Positions 7,105 to 15,287 of a stretch of DNA of 19,725 nt are shown here, piece by piece. Numbering within the stretch: the stretch's first letter is position 1; every line of letters begins with the position of its first letter. Origin of the DNA: Rhodospirillaceae bacterium (GTDB lineage: Bacteria; Pseudomonadota; Alphaproteobacteria; UBA8366; GCA-2717185); the NCBI GenBank assembly GCA_002717185.1, contig PBDC01000046.1, positions 3,921-23,645 of the forward strand. Reading direction: 5' to 3'. The notes below the pieces were generated by a model. The model was not told the origin of the DNA, searched no databases, and saw only the letters and a list, made by a program, of their open reading frames with translations. The position numbers and the translations under genes are program-made.

Positions 7105-9315
7105 TTATTGCCGCCGGCGGCGCCCTTTTCTGCGTGATCGCTGCTTTCCTTTTCGGACAGGTCGCTTGTCACTCTGGAGTTGAGCACCACCTTCGATTAA
7201 CTCGAAGACAAGGCCTCCAGTATTGATATTGGCTTCCTGGAGTTTAATTAGAACAGTTTTGCCGAGCGTATAGGTCAAGCCGCTGTCCCGACCGGTCAGT
7301 CGGTGTTCCGTCTCGTTGTGGTCGTAATAATCGTTCGGCAACGTTCTGATCGGAACCAGCCCATCGGCTCCGATTTTATCTAGGGTAACGAACAGACCGA
7401 ACCGTGTAACGCCCGTGATTCGCCCGCCGAACTGGGCACCGATCCGGTCGGAAAGAAAGGCGGTAATGTAGCGATCTTTCGCCTCTCGTTCTGCTGCTTC
7501 GGCCCGTCGCTCGTAAATCGATGTCTTCTCGCCAAGTTCAACGAACCGGTCGGCTTCGTTCTCGGTCAAACTGCCTGCACCAAGTTTATGTGCTGCAATT
7601 AGGGCACGATGGACAAGAATATCAGGATAGCGGCGAATTGGTGACGTGAAATGACAATAGCGTTGTAATGCGAGCCCGAAATGTCCTGCGTTCTCGGGGC
7701 TATAAATGGCTTTCGACTGGCTACGGAGGATGAGATTGCTGACCAGTTCCTCATGCCCTTTATCGTTTGCCTGCGCAAGGATGCCGCCCAAATGCATGGG
7801 GCGGATACCGCTCCCGCTCTGCAGCTTATAGCCGAGCGAGGCGAGCGATTGCCGCAGGCCTTCGAGCTTTTCTGGAGAAGGGGGCTCGTGAATCCGGTAC
7901 ATCACGGGCGCCCCTTTGTTTTCCAGGCTTTCGGCAGCGGCAACATTGGCCGTTATCATGAATTCCTCGATGAGGCGGTGGCTGTCGAGCCTAGCGGTTG
8001 GCCTGATTGTGGCGACTTGACCGTTTTCGCCCAGTGAGATCTGTAACTCTGCCAGGTTGAGGTCTAGTGTCCCACGTTTATCTCTGCCGCGAAGCAGAGC
8101 TTCGTAGGCGCCGTATAGCGGCCGGATAACAGATTTTAGCAACGGCTCAGTGCGCTCGTCCGGGCGATCATCCCGGGCGGCTTGAACTTGCTCGTAGGTG
8201 AGCCGGGCGGCTGAACGCATCAAGCCGCGCAGGAACCGATGGCTTTGGATATTCCCCTGCGCGTCTATTCTGATGTCTGCAGCGATACACGGTCTATCCT
8301 CTTTAGGGACAAGCGAGCACCAGCCGTTAGATAGTGCTTCTGGCAGCATGGGGACGACACGATCAGGAAAATAGACCGATGTCCCACGCCTTGCAGCTGA
8401 CTTGTCTAGTGGATCACCTGGCAGAACATAGCTGGCGACATCCGCTATCGCGACGACAAGGCGCCAGCCTCCTGAATTTTCCTCGTCTGGAGCGGCCCAG
8501 ACGGCGTCGTCAAAGTCGCGGGCATCAGCTCCATCGATCGTGACCAGCGGCAAATCCCTTAGGTCGGTGCGCTTGCCTAGCGTCATCGGTCCGGAACTTT
8601 CAGCCTGCGCCATCGCTTCACCATCGAACGCAACTGGAATTTCCCGACTATGGATAGCTATAAGGCTGTAAGTTTTAGGGTCGGAAATTGGGCCGATGCG
8701 TTCCACTACCCGTGCTTTGCGTGTGGTGCTGTGGCCACCGTTTAAATATTCGATGGTGACAACTTCGCCGTCATGGGCGCTCTTGCTGTCTTCTAATGCG
8801 ATGCGGACGTCTCGTTTCTTGCTCCGCGTCGTCGGGCGGATTGTTCCGTGAGTGCCGCGCCGTTCGTAAACGCCGACTACGATGCTTGTGCCCTTGCCAA
8901 GCAGGCGGATCGTGTTCGCTTCATATACGTTCGACGCGGTTTTCTTCACCCGAACAAGGAGATGGTCGCGTGGTCCGGGGGCGCTGATTCCAGTTCGCGC
9001 AGAGTTCAGATATATAGCTGGAAGTGGGTCGTCTTCTTGCCATCGTGTCGGCCGGCATAGGACTTCGCCATCGCTATCGGTGCCAATGATTTCAACAACA
9101 ATGACGGGGGGTAGATCGCCTGAGGGACGAACCCGTCGACGTTCTTTGTCAAGATGACCTTCGTTCTGCAGTTCTTTGAGAATTGCTTTTAGCGCAATCC
9201 GCGCACCGCCGCGGATGTTGAACGCGCGAGCGATTTCGCGTTTGCCGACGGGGGTCGGACTTTCTTTGATGAATTCGAGTATTTTCCGCTTCGAAAGAGG
9301 AGAGGGCTTGGCCAA
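7105..9315 (-). CDS. rnr: Ribonuclease R
   Basis: A 736-residue 3'-to-5' exoribonuclease of the RNase II/R family that degrades structured RNA. An N-terminal helix-turn-helix-like region (about 10-60) is followed by cold-shock domains. The RNB catalytic domain has 'TIDGADARDFDDAV' with Asp261, Asp267, Asp269 and Asp270 at the metal-binding spacing, and 'HFTSPIRRYPDILVHRAL'. An S1 domain spans about 640-720, ending in a very basic Arg/Lys tail typical of RNase R. The only usable start after the upstream in-frame stop, apart from a CTG, is TTG at 9315, which gives the expected N-terminus; there is no internal ATG in the first 200 residues. The start lies 5 bases after the topA stop, which suggests translational coupling with topA. 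Confidence 0.97.
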   Translation of the reverse strand: MAKPSPLSKRKILEFIKESPTPVGKREIARAFNIRGGARIALKAILKELQNEGHLDKERRRVRPSGDLPPVIVVEIIGTDSDGEVLCRPTRWQEDDPLPAIYLNSARTGISAPGPRDHLLVRVKKTASNVYEANTIRLLGKGTSIVVGVYERRGTHGTIRPTTRSKKRDVRIALEDSKSAHDGEVVTIEYLNGGHSTTRKARVVERIGPISDPKTYSLIAIHSREIPVAFDGEAMAQAESSGPMTLGKRTDLRDLPLVTIDGADARDFDDAVWAAPDEENSGGWRLVVAIADVASYVLPGDPLDKSAARRGTSVYFPDRVVPMLPEALSNGWCSLVPKEDRPCIAADIRIDAQGNIQSHRFLRGLMRSAARLTYEQVQAARDDRPDERTEPLLKSVIRPLYGAYEALLRGRDKRGTLDLNLAELQISLGENGQVATIRPTARLDSHRLIEEFMITANVAAAESLENKGAPVMYRIHEPPSPEKLEGLRQSLASLGYKLQSGSGIRPMHLGGILAQANDKGHEELVSNLILRSQSKAIYSPENAGHFGLALQRYCHFTSPIRRYPDILVHRALIAAHKLGAGSLTENEADRFVELGEKTSIYERRAEAAEREAKDRYITAFLSDRIGAQFGGRITGVTRFGLFVTLDKIGADGLVPIRTLPNDYYDHNETEHRLTGRDSGLTYTLGKTVLIKLQEANINTGGLVFELIEGGAQLQSDKRPVRKGKQRSRRKGRRRRQ

Positions 9316-9320
9316 CGCCG

Positions 9321-11957
9321 TCAGTCCGCCTCACCCGCGTCCGCTGGCTTTACTTCGGCCTTCTTCGCAGTCTTCCTATTCTTTGCGGATTTCTTAGTAG
9401 GCTTCTTCTTAGCAGGCTTCTTTTTTGCTGTCTTCTTTGTCGCGGCCTTCGCTGCTTTTTCTTCAACCAATGCGATGGCTTCTTCCAACGTTACGACGTC
9501 CATTTCGGAGCCGGAGGGCAGCGTTGCGTTGATCTTGCCCCATTTGACATATGGACCGAACCGGCCTTTGCGAACGGTGACCGGTTTATCTTCATGACTG
9601 CCCAATTCTCTCCCGCTCGTGCGCGACTTTGCCTCAGCAAGTAGGGTTACCGCACGATTTAGACCGATGGACAAAACATCATCGCCATCCTTGAGCGAAG
9701 TGTATTTTGGTCCCAGCTTGATGTAAGGGCCGAAGCGTCCAATTCCGGCCTTAATCATATCACCCGTTTCAGGATGAGCACCGACTTCGCGCGGTAGCGA
9801 AAGCAATTTCAACGCAATTTCCAAGGTGACAGTGTCGGGTGACATGTCCTTTGGCAGGGATGACCGCTTTGGTTTTGGCGGTGCCTTTTTCCCCTTTTCT
9901 TTTGGTAGCTGTTCGCCAACCTGCAGGTAGATCCCGTAGGGGCCTTTGCGCAACGCCACGTCTAAGCCCGTATCGGGGTCTTGTCCCAAAACCAACGGAC
10001 CGCTGGCGAGCATGTCGTCGTCCTCATCGCCGGCGACGCCAAAGCGTCGAGTGTAGCGGCATTCCGGATAATTGGTGCAGCCAATAAAGGCGCCAAACTT
10101 GCCGAGTTTGAGGCTAAGCCGGCCATTCTCGCAGCCGGGACATTTGCGTGTACCGCTATCGTCGCCATTTTCGTTGGCTGGAAAGAAATGTGGGCCGAGA
10201 TCTTCATCTAGCGTATCAAGGACCTGCGTAATTGTTAGATCTTTGGTGCCGTCAATCGCGTTAGAAAAGGCGTTCCAAAAGTCGTGTAGAACTTTTTTCC
10301 AATCTATTCGGCCGCCAGAAATATCGTCGAGCTGCTCCTCCATATCAGCAGTAAAGCCGTACTCCACATAACGCCGGAAGAAGTTTGACAGAAAAGCGGT
10401 GACCAGCCGGCCACGGTCTTCCGGTGTGAACCGCCGCTTCTCCAGCCTCACGTAATCGCGATCCTGGAGTACCTTGAGAATCGAGGCATAGGTGGATGGG
10501 CGACCAATGCCGAGCTCTTCCATATTTTTAACGAGGCTAGCTTCTGTGTAGCGCGGCGGTGGCTGCGTGAAGTGCTGCTCGGCTGCAGCATCTTTAAGCG
10601 ATGCTTGCTCGCCCTCCTTCAGCGGAGGCAGACGTCTGTTACCCTCTTCACTGGGCTCGGCGTCATCGCTGCCTTCGCGGTAAAGAGTATAGAAACCGTC
10701 GAACTTCACTATGCTGCCATTGGCCCGTAGTGTTATCGCCTTGTCCGCCGACATGACGTCCACGGCCATCTGGTCCAACACTGCGCTTTTCATGCTGCTA
10801 GCGATTGACCGCTTCCAGATCAACTCGTAAAGCCGTAACTGATCCGTATCAATAACATGTGTCAGATCTTTCGGGCGGCGGAAGAAGTCTGTCGGCCGGA
10901 TTGCTTCATGTGCTTCTTGAGCATTTTTTGCCTTTGTTTTGAACACACGCGGTGTCGCCGGCAGATAGGCCTCGCCGAAATCCTTTGCGATCAGCGCGCG
11001 CGCGCCAGCGATCGCTTCGCCGCTCAAGGTCACGCTGTCAGTCCGCATATAGGTGATGAGACCGACGGTCTCGCCGTCGATGTCAAATCCTTCGTAGAGA
11101 CGCTGCGCCAGTTGCATGGTGCGGCTAGTACCGAACCCGAGCTTGCGGCTGGCTTCCTGCTGCAGTGTCGATGTGGTGAAGGGAGGTGAGGGATTGCGGT
11201 TGACAGATTTTTTTTCGACCTTGGCGACGCGGTAGACACCGGCTTTTACTGCCTCTACCGCATCCTTCGCCGCAGTTTCAGTTGTAATACCCAGCTTGCT
11301 CAGTCTCTGCCCGTTTAAATGGGTCAAACGCCCAGTAAAGGCTTCACTCTCGGCGGAGAGGAATTGCCCCTCAAGTGTCCAGTATTCGTCTGACTTGAAT
11401 GCCTCGATTTCTGCTTCGCGTTCGCAGATTAGGCGCAGAGCGACAGATTGCACGCGCCCTGCGGACCGCGACCCCGGTAGCTTGCGCCACAATACGGGTG
11501 AGAGTGTAAACCCGACGAGATAGTCCAGTGCGCGGCGGGCCAGATAGGCGTCTATTAATTCCCGGTTGAGCTCTCGTGGATTGGCCATCGCTGTTAAGAC
11601 AGCGTCCTTCGTGATTTCGTGGAAAACAACACGCTTTACGTCGACACCATCGAGAGCATCCCGATCAGCTAGCAACTGTTGCACATGCCAGGAAATCGCC
11701 TCGCCTTCGCGATCTGGATCTGTAGCCAGATATAGATTTCCGGAACCCTCGAGAGCGGCGGCTATATCATCGAGGCGCTTCTTTGACTTTGGGTCCGTCT
11801 GCCATGTTAGTGAGAAATCTTCCTCCGGGCGCACGGAGCCATCCTTCGGCGGCAGATCCCGCACATGTCCGTAACTGGCAAGGACGCGGAAATCGGAACC
11901 CAGGTATTTATTAATCGTTTTTGCCTTGGACGGCGATTCTACAACAACGACATTCAT
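9321..11957 (-). CDS. topA: DNA topoisomerase I
   Basis: An 878-residue type IA topoisomerase that relaxes negative supercoils. The Toprim domain starts at MNVVVVESPSKAKTI with Glu7; 'ATDPDREGEAISWH' holds Asp80, Asp82 and Glu84. The active-site tyrosine is Tyr303 in 'GLITYMRTDS'. One four-cysteine zinc finger is visible near residues 610-640 (CPGC ... C-x5-C), followed by Topo-C repeats with 'KFGRFGPYIKLG'-type motifs. The tail is rich in Lys, Ala and Thr (KKTAKKKPAKKKP), a DNA-binding tail common in alphaproteobacterial TopA. There is no clear Shine-Dalgarno before the ATG. The stop is 5 bases from the rnr start. Upstream is a 413-base non-coding gap where relatives usually carry dprA. Confidence 0.97.
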   Translation of the reverse strand: MNVVVVESPSKAKTINKYLGSDFRVLASYGHVRDLPPKDGSVRPEEDFSLTWQTDPKSKKRLDDIAAALEGSGNLYLATDPDREGEAISWHVQQLLADRDALDGVDVKRVVFHEITKDAVLTAMANPRELNRELIDAYLARRALDYLVGFTLSPVLWRKLPGSRSAGRVQSVALRLICEREAEIEAFKSDEYWTLEGQFLSAESEAFTGRLTHLNGQRLSKLGITTETAAKDAVEAVKAGVYRVAKVEKKSVNRNPSPPFTTSTLQQEASRKLGFGTSRTMQLAQRLYEGFDIDGETVGLITYMRTDSVTLSGEAIAGARALIAKDFGEAYLPATPRVFKTKAKNAQEAHEAIRPTDFFRRPKDLTHVIDTDQLRLYELIWKRSIASSMKSAVLDQMAVDVMSADKAITLRANGSIVKFDGFYTLYREGSDDAEPSEEGNRRLPPLKEGEQASLKDAAAEQHFTQPPPRYTEASLVKNMEELGIGRPSTYASILKVLQDRDYVRLEKRRFTPEDRGRLVTAFLSNFFRRYVEYGFTADMEEQLDDISGGRIDWKKVLHDFWNAFSNAIDGTKDLTITQVLDTLDEDLGPHFFPANENGDDSGTRKCPGCENGRLSLKLGKFGAFIGCTNYPECRYTRRFGVAGDEDDDMLASGPLVLGQDPDTGLDVALRKGPYGIYLQVGEQLPKEKGKKAPPKPKRSSLPKDMSPDTVTLEIALKLLSLPREVGAHPETGDMIKAGIGRFGPYIKLGPKYTSLKDGDDVLSIGLNRAVTLLAEAKSRTSGRELGSHEDKPVTVRKGRFGPYVKWGKINATLPSGSEMDVVTLEEAIALVEEKAAKAATKKTAKKKPAKKKPTKKSAKNRKTAKKAEVKPADAGEAD

Positions 11958-12052
11958 TATCGTTTCAAGGTGCTCAATGTTTGTTCAGTAGATACTGCAA
12001 AAGTAACCATTAATCAGCGTTGGGTGTCACAATTGGCACCGTGTGTTCGGTT

Positions 12053-12075
12053 CGTCAACACTCTGTATCGTCAAC
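12053..12075. repeat. Two CGTCAAC direct repeats upstream of topA
   Basis: CGTCAAC occurs at 12053-12059 and again at 12069-12075, a 16-base period. On the topA strand each reads GTTGACG, so each also contains a TTGACG that could act as a -35 box. No matching -10 is obvious. A binding-site role is inference. Confidence 0.35.
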
Positions 12076-12111
12076 TACCAATAAATATTAAAGTTTTAAC
12101 GTGATAAAAAT

Positions 12112-12125
12112 AATTGAATTCAATT
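12112..12125. repeat. Perfect 14-base palindrome in the AT-rich topA upstream region
   Basis: AATTGAATTCAATT is its own reverse complement. It sits in a run of A/T-rich sequence about 155-170 bases upstream of the topA ATG. It could be an operator or a chance product of the base composition. Confidence 0.4.
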
Positions 12126-12267
12126 TTAAAAAGAAATTTGTGCGTTTTAAGAGGACTGAGCTGCTGGATAGCAGTCCGGTATTTCCGCGCGTATGTTCCT
12201 CCCTGATTTCAACAACCCGGCTTCGACACTGAAATAATCAACTAGATAAGCTGCAAGGATATTACGG

Positions 12268-12290
12268 ACCCGACCTGAAAGGTCCTGGGT
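12268..12290. terminator. Small hairpin downstream of plsY, weak terminator candidate
   Basis: ACCC-GACCT (12268-12276), a GAA loop, then AGGTC (12280-12284), a two-base bulge and GGGT (12287-12290) form a 9-pair stem. It lies about 80 bases after the plsY stop. On the minus strand no U-run follows; on the plus strand TTT follows but no plus-strand gene precedes it. Termination is therefore doubtful. Confidence 0.3.
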
Positions 12291-12370
12291 TTAAGCTTGC
12301 AGGCGTATTTCAGCTATTTCATAAGTTGTGGTAGTAGCAGGACCTCGTGATTTTTTGCTCGCAGAAACCC

Positions 12371-12970
12371 TTAGGTTTTCTTGCCAATTTTAGGTTCCTC
12401 ACCGGCGAGCAGGCGCTGAATATTTTGTTTGTGCCTGTACCAGACGAAAAGGACAAGTACGCCAGCAGCGATTGCAACCATTGGTTCGTTCCAGTACCAG
12501 GCAAAGGCTGGCGATAGGGCAATACTGATAAGCGACGATAGGGAGGAAATGCGAAAAATGGCGGCCACCACTAGCCAGGTAAGGCCGGCTGAAAGCCCTA
12601 CAGGCCAGGCCAGGGCCGCCAAGGCCCCCAGCATCGTTGCTACGCCTTTGCCACCCTTAAACCTTAGCCATACAGGGAAAAGGTGCCCCAAAACCGCTGC
12701 CACCGCCGCGACCGGCGCCAATTCCGGGGCCAGATAACACGCTGCGAAGGTTGCGGCGGCACCTTTGCCACTATCGAGGGCCAGCGTTACCAAAGCTAGA
12801 AGCTTATTACCGGTCCGCAGCACATTTGTCGCCCCTATGCTGCCGGAACCGATCTCTCGGACGTCGCCCAGGCCGGCTAATTTCGTTAACAATAGGCCGA
12901 ACGGTATGGAGCCGAGCAGATAGCCCAAGCTCACAGTAATCGCGATGCTTGTTGGGTCGCTATCAAACAT
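12371..12970 (-). CDS. plsY: Acyl-phosphate:glycerol-3-phosphate acyltransferase
   Basis: A 199-residue integral membrane enzyme that transfers an acyl group from acyl-phosphate to glycerol-3-phosphate, the first step of phospholipid synthesis. Several hydrophobic helices are evident. The conserved loops are all present: 'GSIPFG' at 20-25, 'GSGSIGATN' at 41-49, 'DSGKG' at 66-70 and 'GHLFPVWLRFKGGKGVAT' at 95-112. The start is 6 bases after the pyrC stop and lacks its own Shine-Dalgarno, so it is probably translated by coupling in the pyrB-pyrC-plsY operon. Length is normal. Confidence 0.97.
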   Translation of the reverse strand: MFDSDPTSIAITVSLGYLLGSIPFGLLLTKLAGLGDVREIGSGSIGATNVLRTGNKLLALVTLALDSGKGAAATFAACYLAPELAPVAAVAAVLGHLFPVWLRFKGGKGVATMLGALAALAWPVGLSAGLTWLVVAAIFRISSLSSLISIALSPAFAWYWNEPMVAIAAGVLVLFVWYRHKQNIQRLLAGEEPKIGKKT

Positions 12971-12976
12971 GAAGGT

Positions 12977-14272
12977 TTATGGTACTGCTGTGAAAATAGC
13001 ACGTCCTTCGACCACGGTCCGCATTACGACACCTTGTACGGGCCGCTTGTCGAATGGTGAGTTCTTCGACTTGCTGCGAAAGGTTTTCTCTTCAATCTGG
13101 CGCGGCTTTTCTAGATTGAAAAGAAGCAGGTCTGCCGGCGCTCCACGTTCTAATCGACCAAAGGGACAGCCAAGCAAATCAGCGGGCTTGCTGGTGATCT
13201 TAGCCAGGGCATCAAGCAGTGAAAGATCGCCATTGTGGTAAAGCTCGAGCGTCAAAGGGAGAAGCGTCTCCAGACCGATTATACCGAACTCCGCTTGCGC
13301 AAATGGGAGTCGCTTGGAATCCTCGTCATGCGGGGCGTGGTCGCTGGCGATAATGTCGATCGTGCCGTCAGCAAGCCCTTCTACGACAGCACGACGGTCA
13401 GCTTCGTCGCGCAATGGCGGGGAGACCTTGGCGAATGTCCTGTAGTCGCCGACCGCCGTTTCGTTGAGCGCGAAATAGTGAGGTGCGGTATCGCAGGTGA
13501 CGTTGTATCGGTCACGTTTTGCTTTGCGAATCGCATCGATACCGGCAGCGGTAGACACATGAGCGACATGATAGCGTCCGCCGGTCAGGGACAGAATTCG
13601 GAGATCGCGCTCGATTGCCATTACCTCGGCGACCGCAGGAATCCCAGGAAGGCCAAGACGTGTCGCAACCTCGCCTTCGTTCATCACCCCATCGTCACTA
13701 AGCCTTTCTTCCTCGGGATGTTGCACAATCAGGAGATCGAAGGTGCGCGCATAGCTGAGGGCACGGCGGAGGACGAGTGGGTCATGAACCGACTTGACAC
13801 CGTCGGTAAATGCGAGAGCACCTGTCTCTGACAAGAGCGCCATTTCGGTCAATTCCCTGCCGTCAAGGCCCCGGGTCAGTGTGCCATAACAAAACAGCTT
13901 TACGGATTTAATTTCGCGTGCGCGTCTAGCAATAAATTCCAGCACGGAGACATCATCGATCACGGGGTCAGTATTCGGAAGACAGCACATAGCCGTCACA
14001 CCACCGGCTGCGGCTGCCTCGCTGGCCGTCGCAATTGATTCCTTGTGTTCCTCCCCCGGTTCGCGCACCTGCACGCGGATATCGAACAGACCCGGTGATA
14101 AGCAGAGACCTTCGCAATCGACTGTTTGATTAGGACTGAGCATACCAGCCTTGAATGTTCCCGGCCCAAAATCAGTGATCTTGCCGTCCTCAACCAAAAG
14201 GTCTCCGACTACGTCCAATTGGCTGGCTGGGTCAAGCAATCGTGCGTTCAGATAGGCCGTTCGTTTCGTCAT
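12977..14272 (-). CDS. pyrC: Dihydroorotase-like protein lacking the HxH zinc ligands
   Basis: A 431-residue member of the class I dihydroorotase family (amidohydrolase fold), the third enzyme of pyrimidine synthesis, which cyclises carbamoyl-aspartate. The family motif D-x-H-x-H-x-REPG reads DIRVQVREPG here (64-73), so both metal-binding histidines are replaced, by Arg66 and Gln68. Other family positions remain: LPNTDP (98-103), Asp157, His185, HVST (238-241), His265 and ASDHAPH (309-315) with Asp311. This pattern resembles non-catalytic PyrC homologues (PyrC'/PyrX) that support aspartate transcarbamoylase assembly. I therefore call it dihydroorotase-like; an active dihydroorotase would then be expected elsewhere. 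It starts 7 bases after the pyrB stop and is followed after 6 bases by plsY. Confidence 0.9.
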   Translation of the reverse strand: MTKRTAYLNARLLDPASQLDVVGDLLVEDGKITDFGPGTFKAGMLSPNQTVDCEGLCLSPGLFDIRVQVREPGEEHKESIATASEAAAAGGVTAMCCLPNTDPVIDDVSVLEFIARRAREIKSVKLFCYGTLTRGLDGRELTEMALLSETGALAFTDGVKSVHDPLVLRRALSYARTFDLLIVQHPEEERLSDDGVMNEGEVATRLGLPGIPAVAEVMAIERDLRILSLTGGRYHVAHVSTAAGIDAIRKAKRDRYNVTCDTAPHYFALNETAVGDYRTFAKVSPPLRDEADRRAVVEGLADGTIDIIASDHAPHDEDSKRLPFAQAEFGIIGLETLLPLTLELYHNGDLSLLDALAKITSKPADLLGCPFGRLERGAPADLLLFNLEKPRQIEEKTFRSKSKNSPFDKRPVQGVVMRTVVEGRAIFTAVP

Positions 14273-14279
14273 TGGCCAG

Positions 14280-15248
14280 TTAGCTCGCGATTTCCGTGCG
14301 TGTCAGCAGGTCCAGGCAGGCCATGCGGACGGCAACGCCCATCTCCACCTGGTCGCGTATCACGGACCGATCAATGTCGTCGGCCAGTTGAGAATCAATT
14401 TCGACGCCGCGGTTCATTGGACCGGGATGCATGACGAAAGCGTCATCCTTCGCGTAGGATAGTTTCTCATTATCAAGGCCGAAGAAGTGAAAATATTCGC
14501 GGATAGACGGAACAAAAGTGCCTCGCATCCGCTCGGTTTGTAAACGCAGCATCATCACGATATCGCAGTCGGTAAGTCCTTCGCGCATGTCGTGATAGAC
14601 TTCGATCCCGAACCGATCGATGGCCGCTGGTAGAAGTGTGCGCGGTGCAACCACACGAACCTGGGCTCCCATTGTGGTAAGTAGATGAATGTTCGATCGC
14701 GCAACCCGGCTGTGCATCACGTCGCCGCAAATCGCGACGATTAGATTCTGAAGGCGGCCGCGACGGCGCAAGATTGTCAACGCGTCGAGCAGCGCTTGTG
14801 TAGGGTGCTCGTGTCGTCCATCTCCGGCATTGATGACAGAGGCATTGACCTTTTCCGACAGCAGCTTCACGGCCCCCGCATCGGGATGGCGCACGATTAA
14901 CACGTCGGGGTGCATCGCGTTGAGCGTCATCGCCGTATCGATCATGGTCTCGCCTTTTTTGATCGAACTTGTCGAGACTGACATGTTCATGACATCGCTG
15001 CCGAGGCGTTTGCCAGCGAGCTCGAACGAGGCTTGGGTGCGCGTAGAGTTTTCGAAGAAAAGATTTATGACAGTGCGGCCTCTTAGCAAATCAGACTTCT
15101 TATCGGGCCGCCTATTCTGTGCCACATAGGCATCGGCTAGGTCCAGAATTGCGTTTATTTCGGAGGCTGAAAGGCCTTCAATGCCGAGAAGGTGTCGGTG
15201 GGGAAAGCGGTAAAGCGCTATATCGGGCGCTGTCTGGACACTGGTCAT
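14280..15248 (-). CDS. pyrB: Aspartate carbamoyltransferase catalytic subunit
   Basis: A 322-residue enzyme that condenses carbamoyl phosphate with aspartate, the first committed step of pyrimidine synthesis. The carbamoyl-phosphate motif STRT is at 68-71 in '[20 protein letters not shown]'. Lys97-Lys98 in SSIKKGE and HPTQALLD (148-155) are the other active-site segments. '[11 protein letters not shown]' and '[13 protein letters not shown]' mark the aspartate domain. The frame is open up to 15467, but the extra 73 codons resemble nothing, and family proteins start just before [12 protein letters not shown], so ATG at 15248 is chosen. No pyrI partner is present. There is no Shine-Dalgarno, and a promoter-like sequence ends 9 bases before the ATG. 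It leads the pyrB-pyrC-plsY operon. Confidence 0.96.
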   Translation of the reverse strand: MTSVQTAPDIALYRFPHRHLLGIEGLSASEINAILDLADAYVAQNRRPDKKSDLLRGRTVINLFFENSTRTQASFELAGKRLGSDVMNMSVSTSSIKKGETMIDTAMTLNAMHPDVLIVRHPDAGAVKLLSEKVNASVINAGDGRHEHPTQALLDALTILRRRGRLQNLIVAICGDVMHSRVARSNIHLLTTMGAQVRVVAPRTLLPAAIDRFGIEVYHDMREGLTDCDIVMMLRLQTERMRGTFVPSIREYFHFFGLDNEKLSYAKDDAFVMHPGPMNRGVEIDSQLADDIDRSVIRDQVEMGVAVRMACLDLLTRTEIAS

Positions 15249-15257
15249 TAAATTGGG

Positions 15258-15287
15258 AGTATAGTGAGCGATTCGAGGTCGCTGCAA
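15258..15287 (-). promoter_or_regulatory. Predicted pyrB promoter, close enough to the start to give a leaderless mRNA
   Basis: On the minus strand TTGCAG (15287-15282), an 18-base spacer and TATACT (15263-15258) form a good sigma-70-type promoter. Only 9 bases separate the -10 box from the pyrB ATG, so transcription would begin at or within a few bases of the start codon. This fits the missing Shine-Dalgarno. It leaves no room for a leader attenuator downstream of this promoter. Confidence 0.6.

Larger units (their letters stand above)
11958..12370. other. Non-coding gap between plsY and topA, AT-rich, probable topA promoter region
   Basis: No frame on either strand looks coding. The part from about 12070 to 12145 is markedly AT-rich. 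The gap holds a perfect 14-base palindrome, a pair of 7-base direct repeats and a small hairpin (listed separately). A second possible hairpin, GGACTG/CAGTCC with a 13-base loop, lies at about 12154-12178. I saw no remnant of a DprA reading frame and no tRNA. The topA promoter should lie here, but no clear -35/-10 pair stands out. Confidence 0.65.

Noticed and set aside
12041..12060. GTTCGGTTCG-type sequence resembling a tRNA T-arm
   Set aside because: No acceptor, anticodon or D-arm pairing can be built around it.
11865..12104. Plus-strand frame of 79 codons over the topA start and upstream gap
   Set aside because: Mostly antisense to topA, no start signal or family features.
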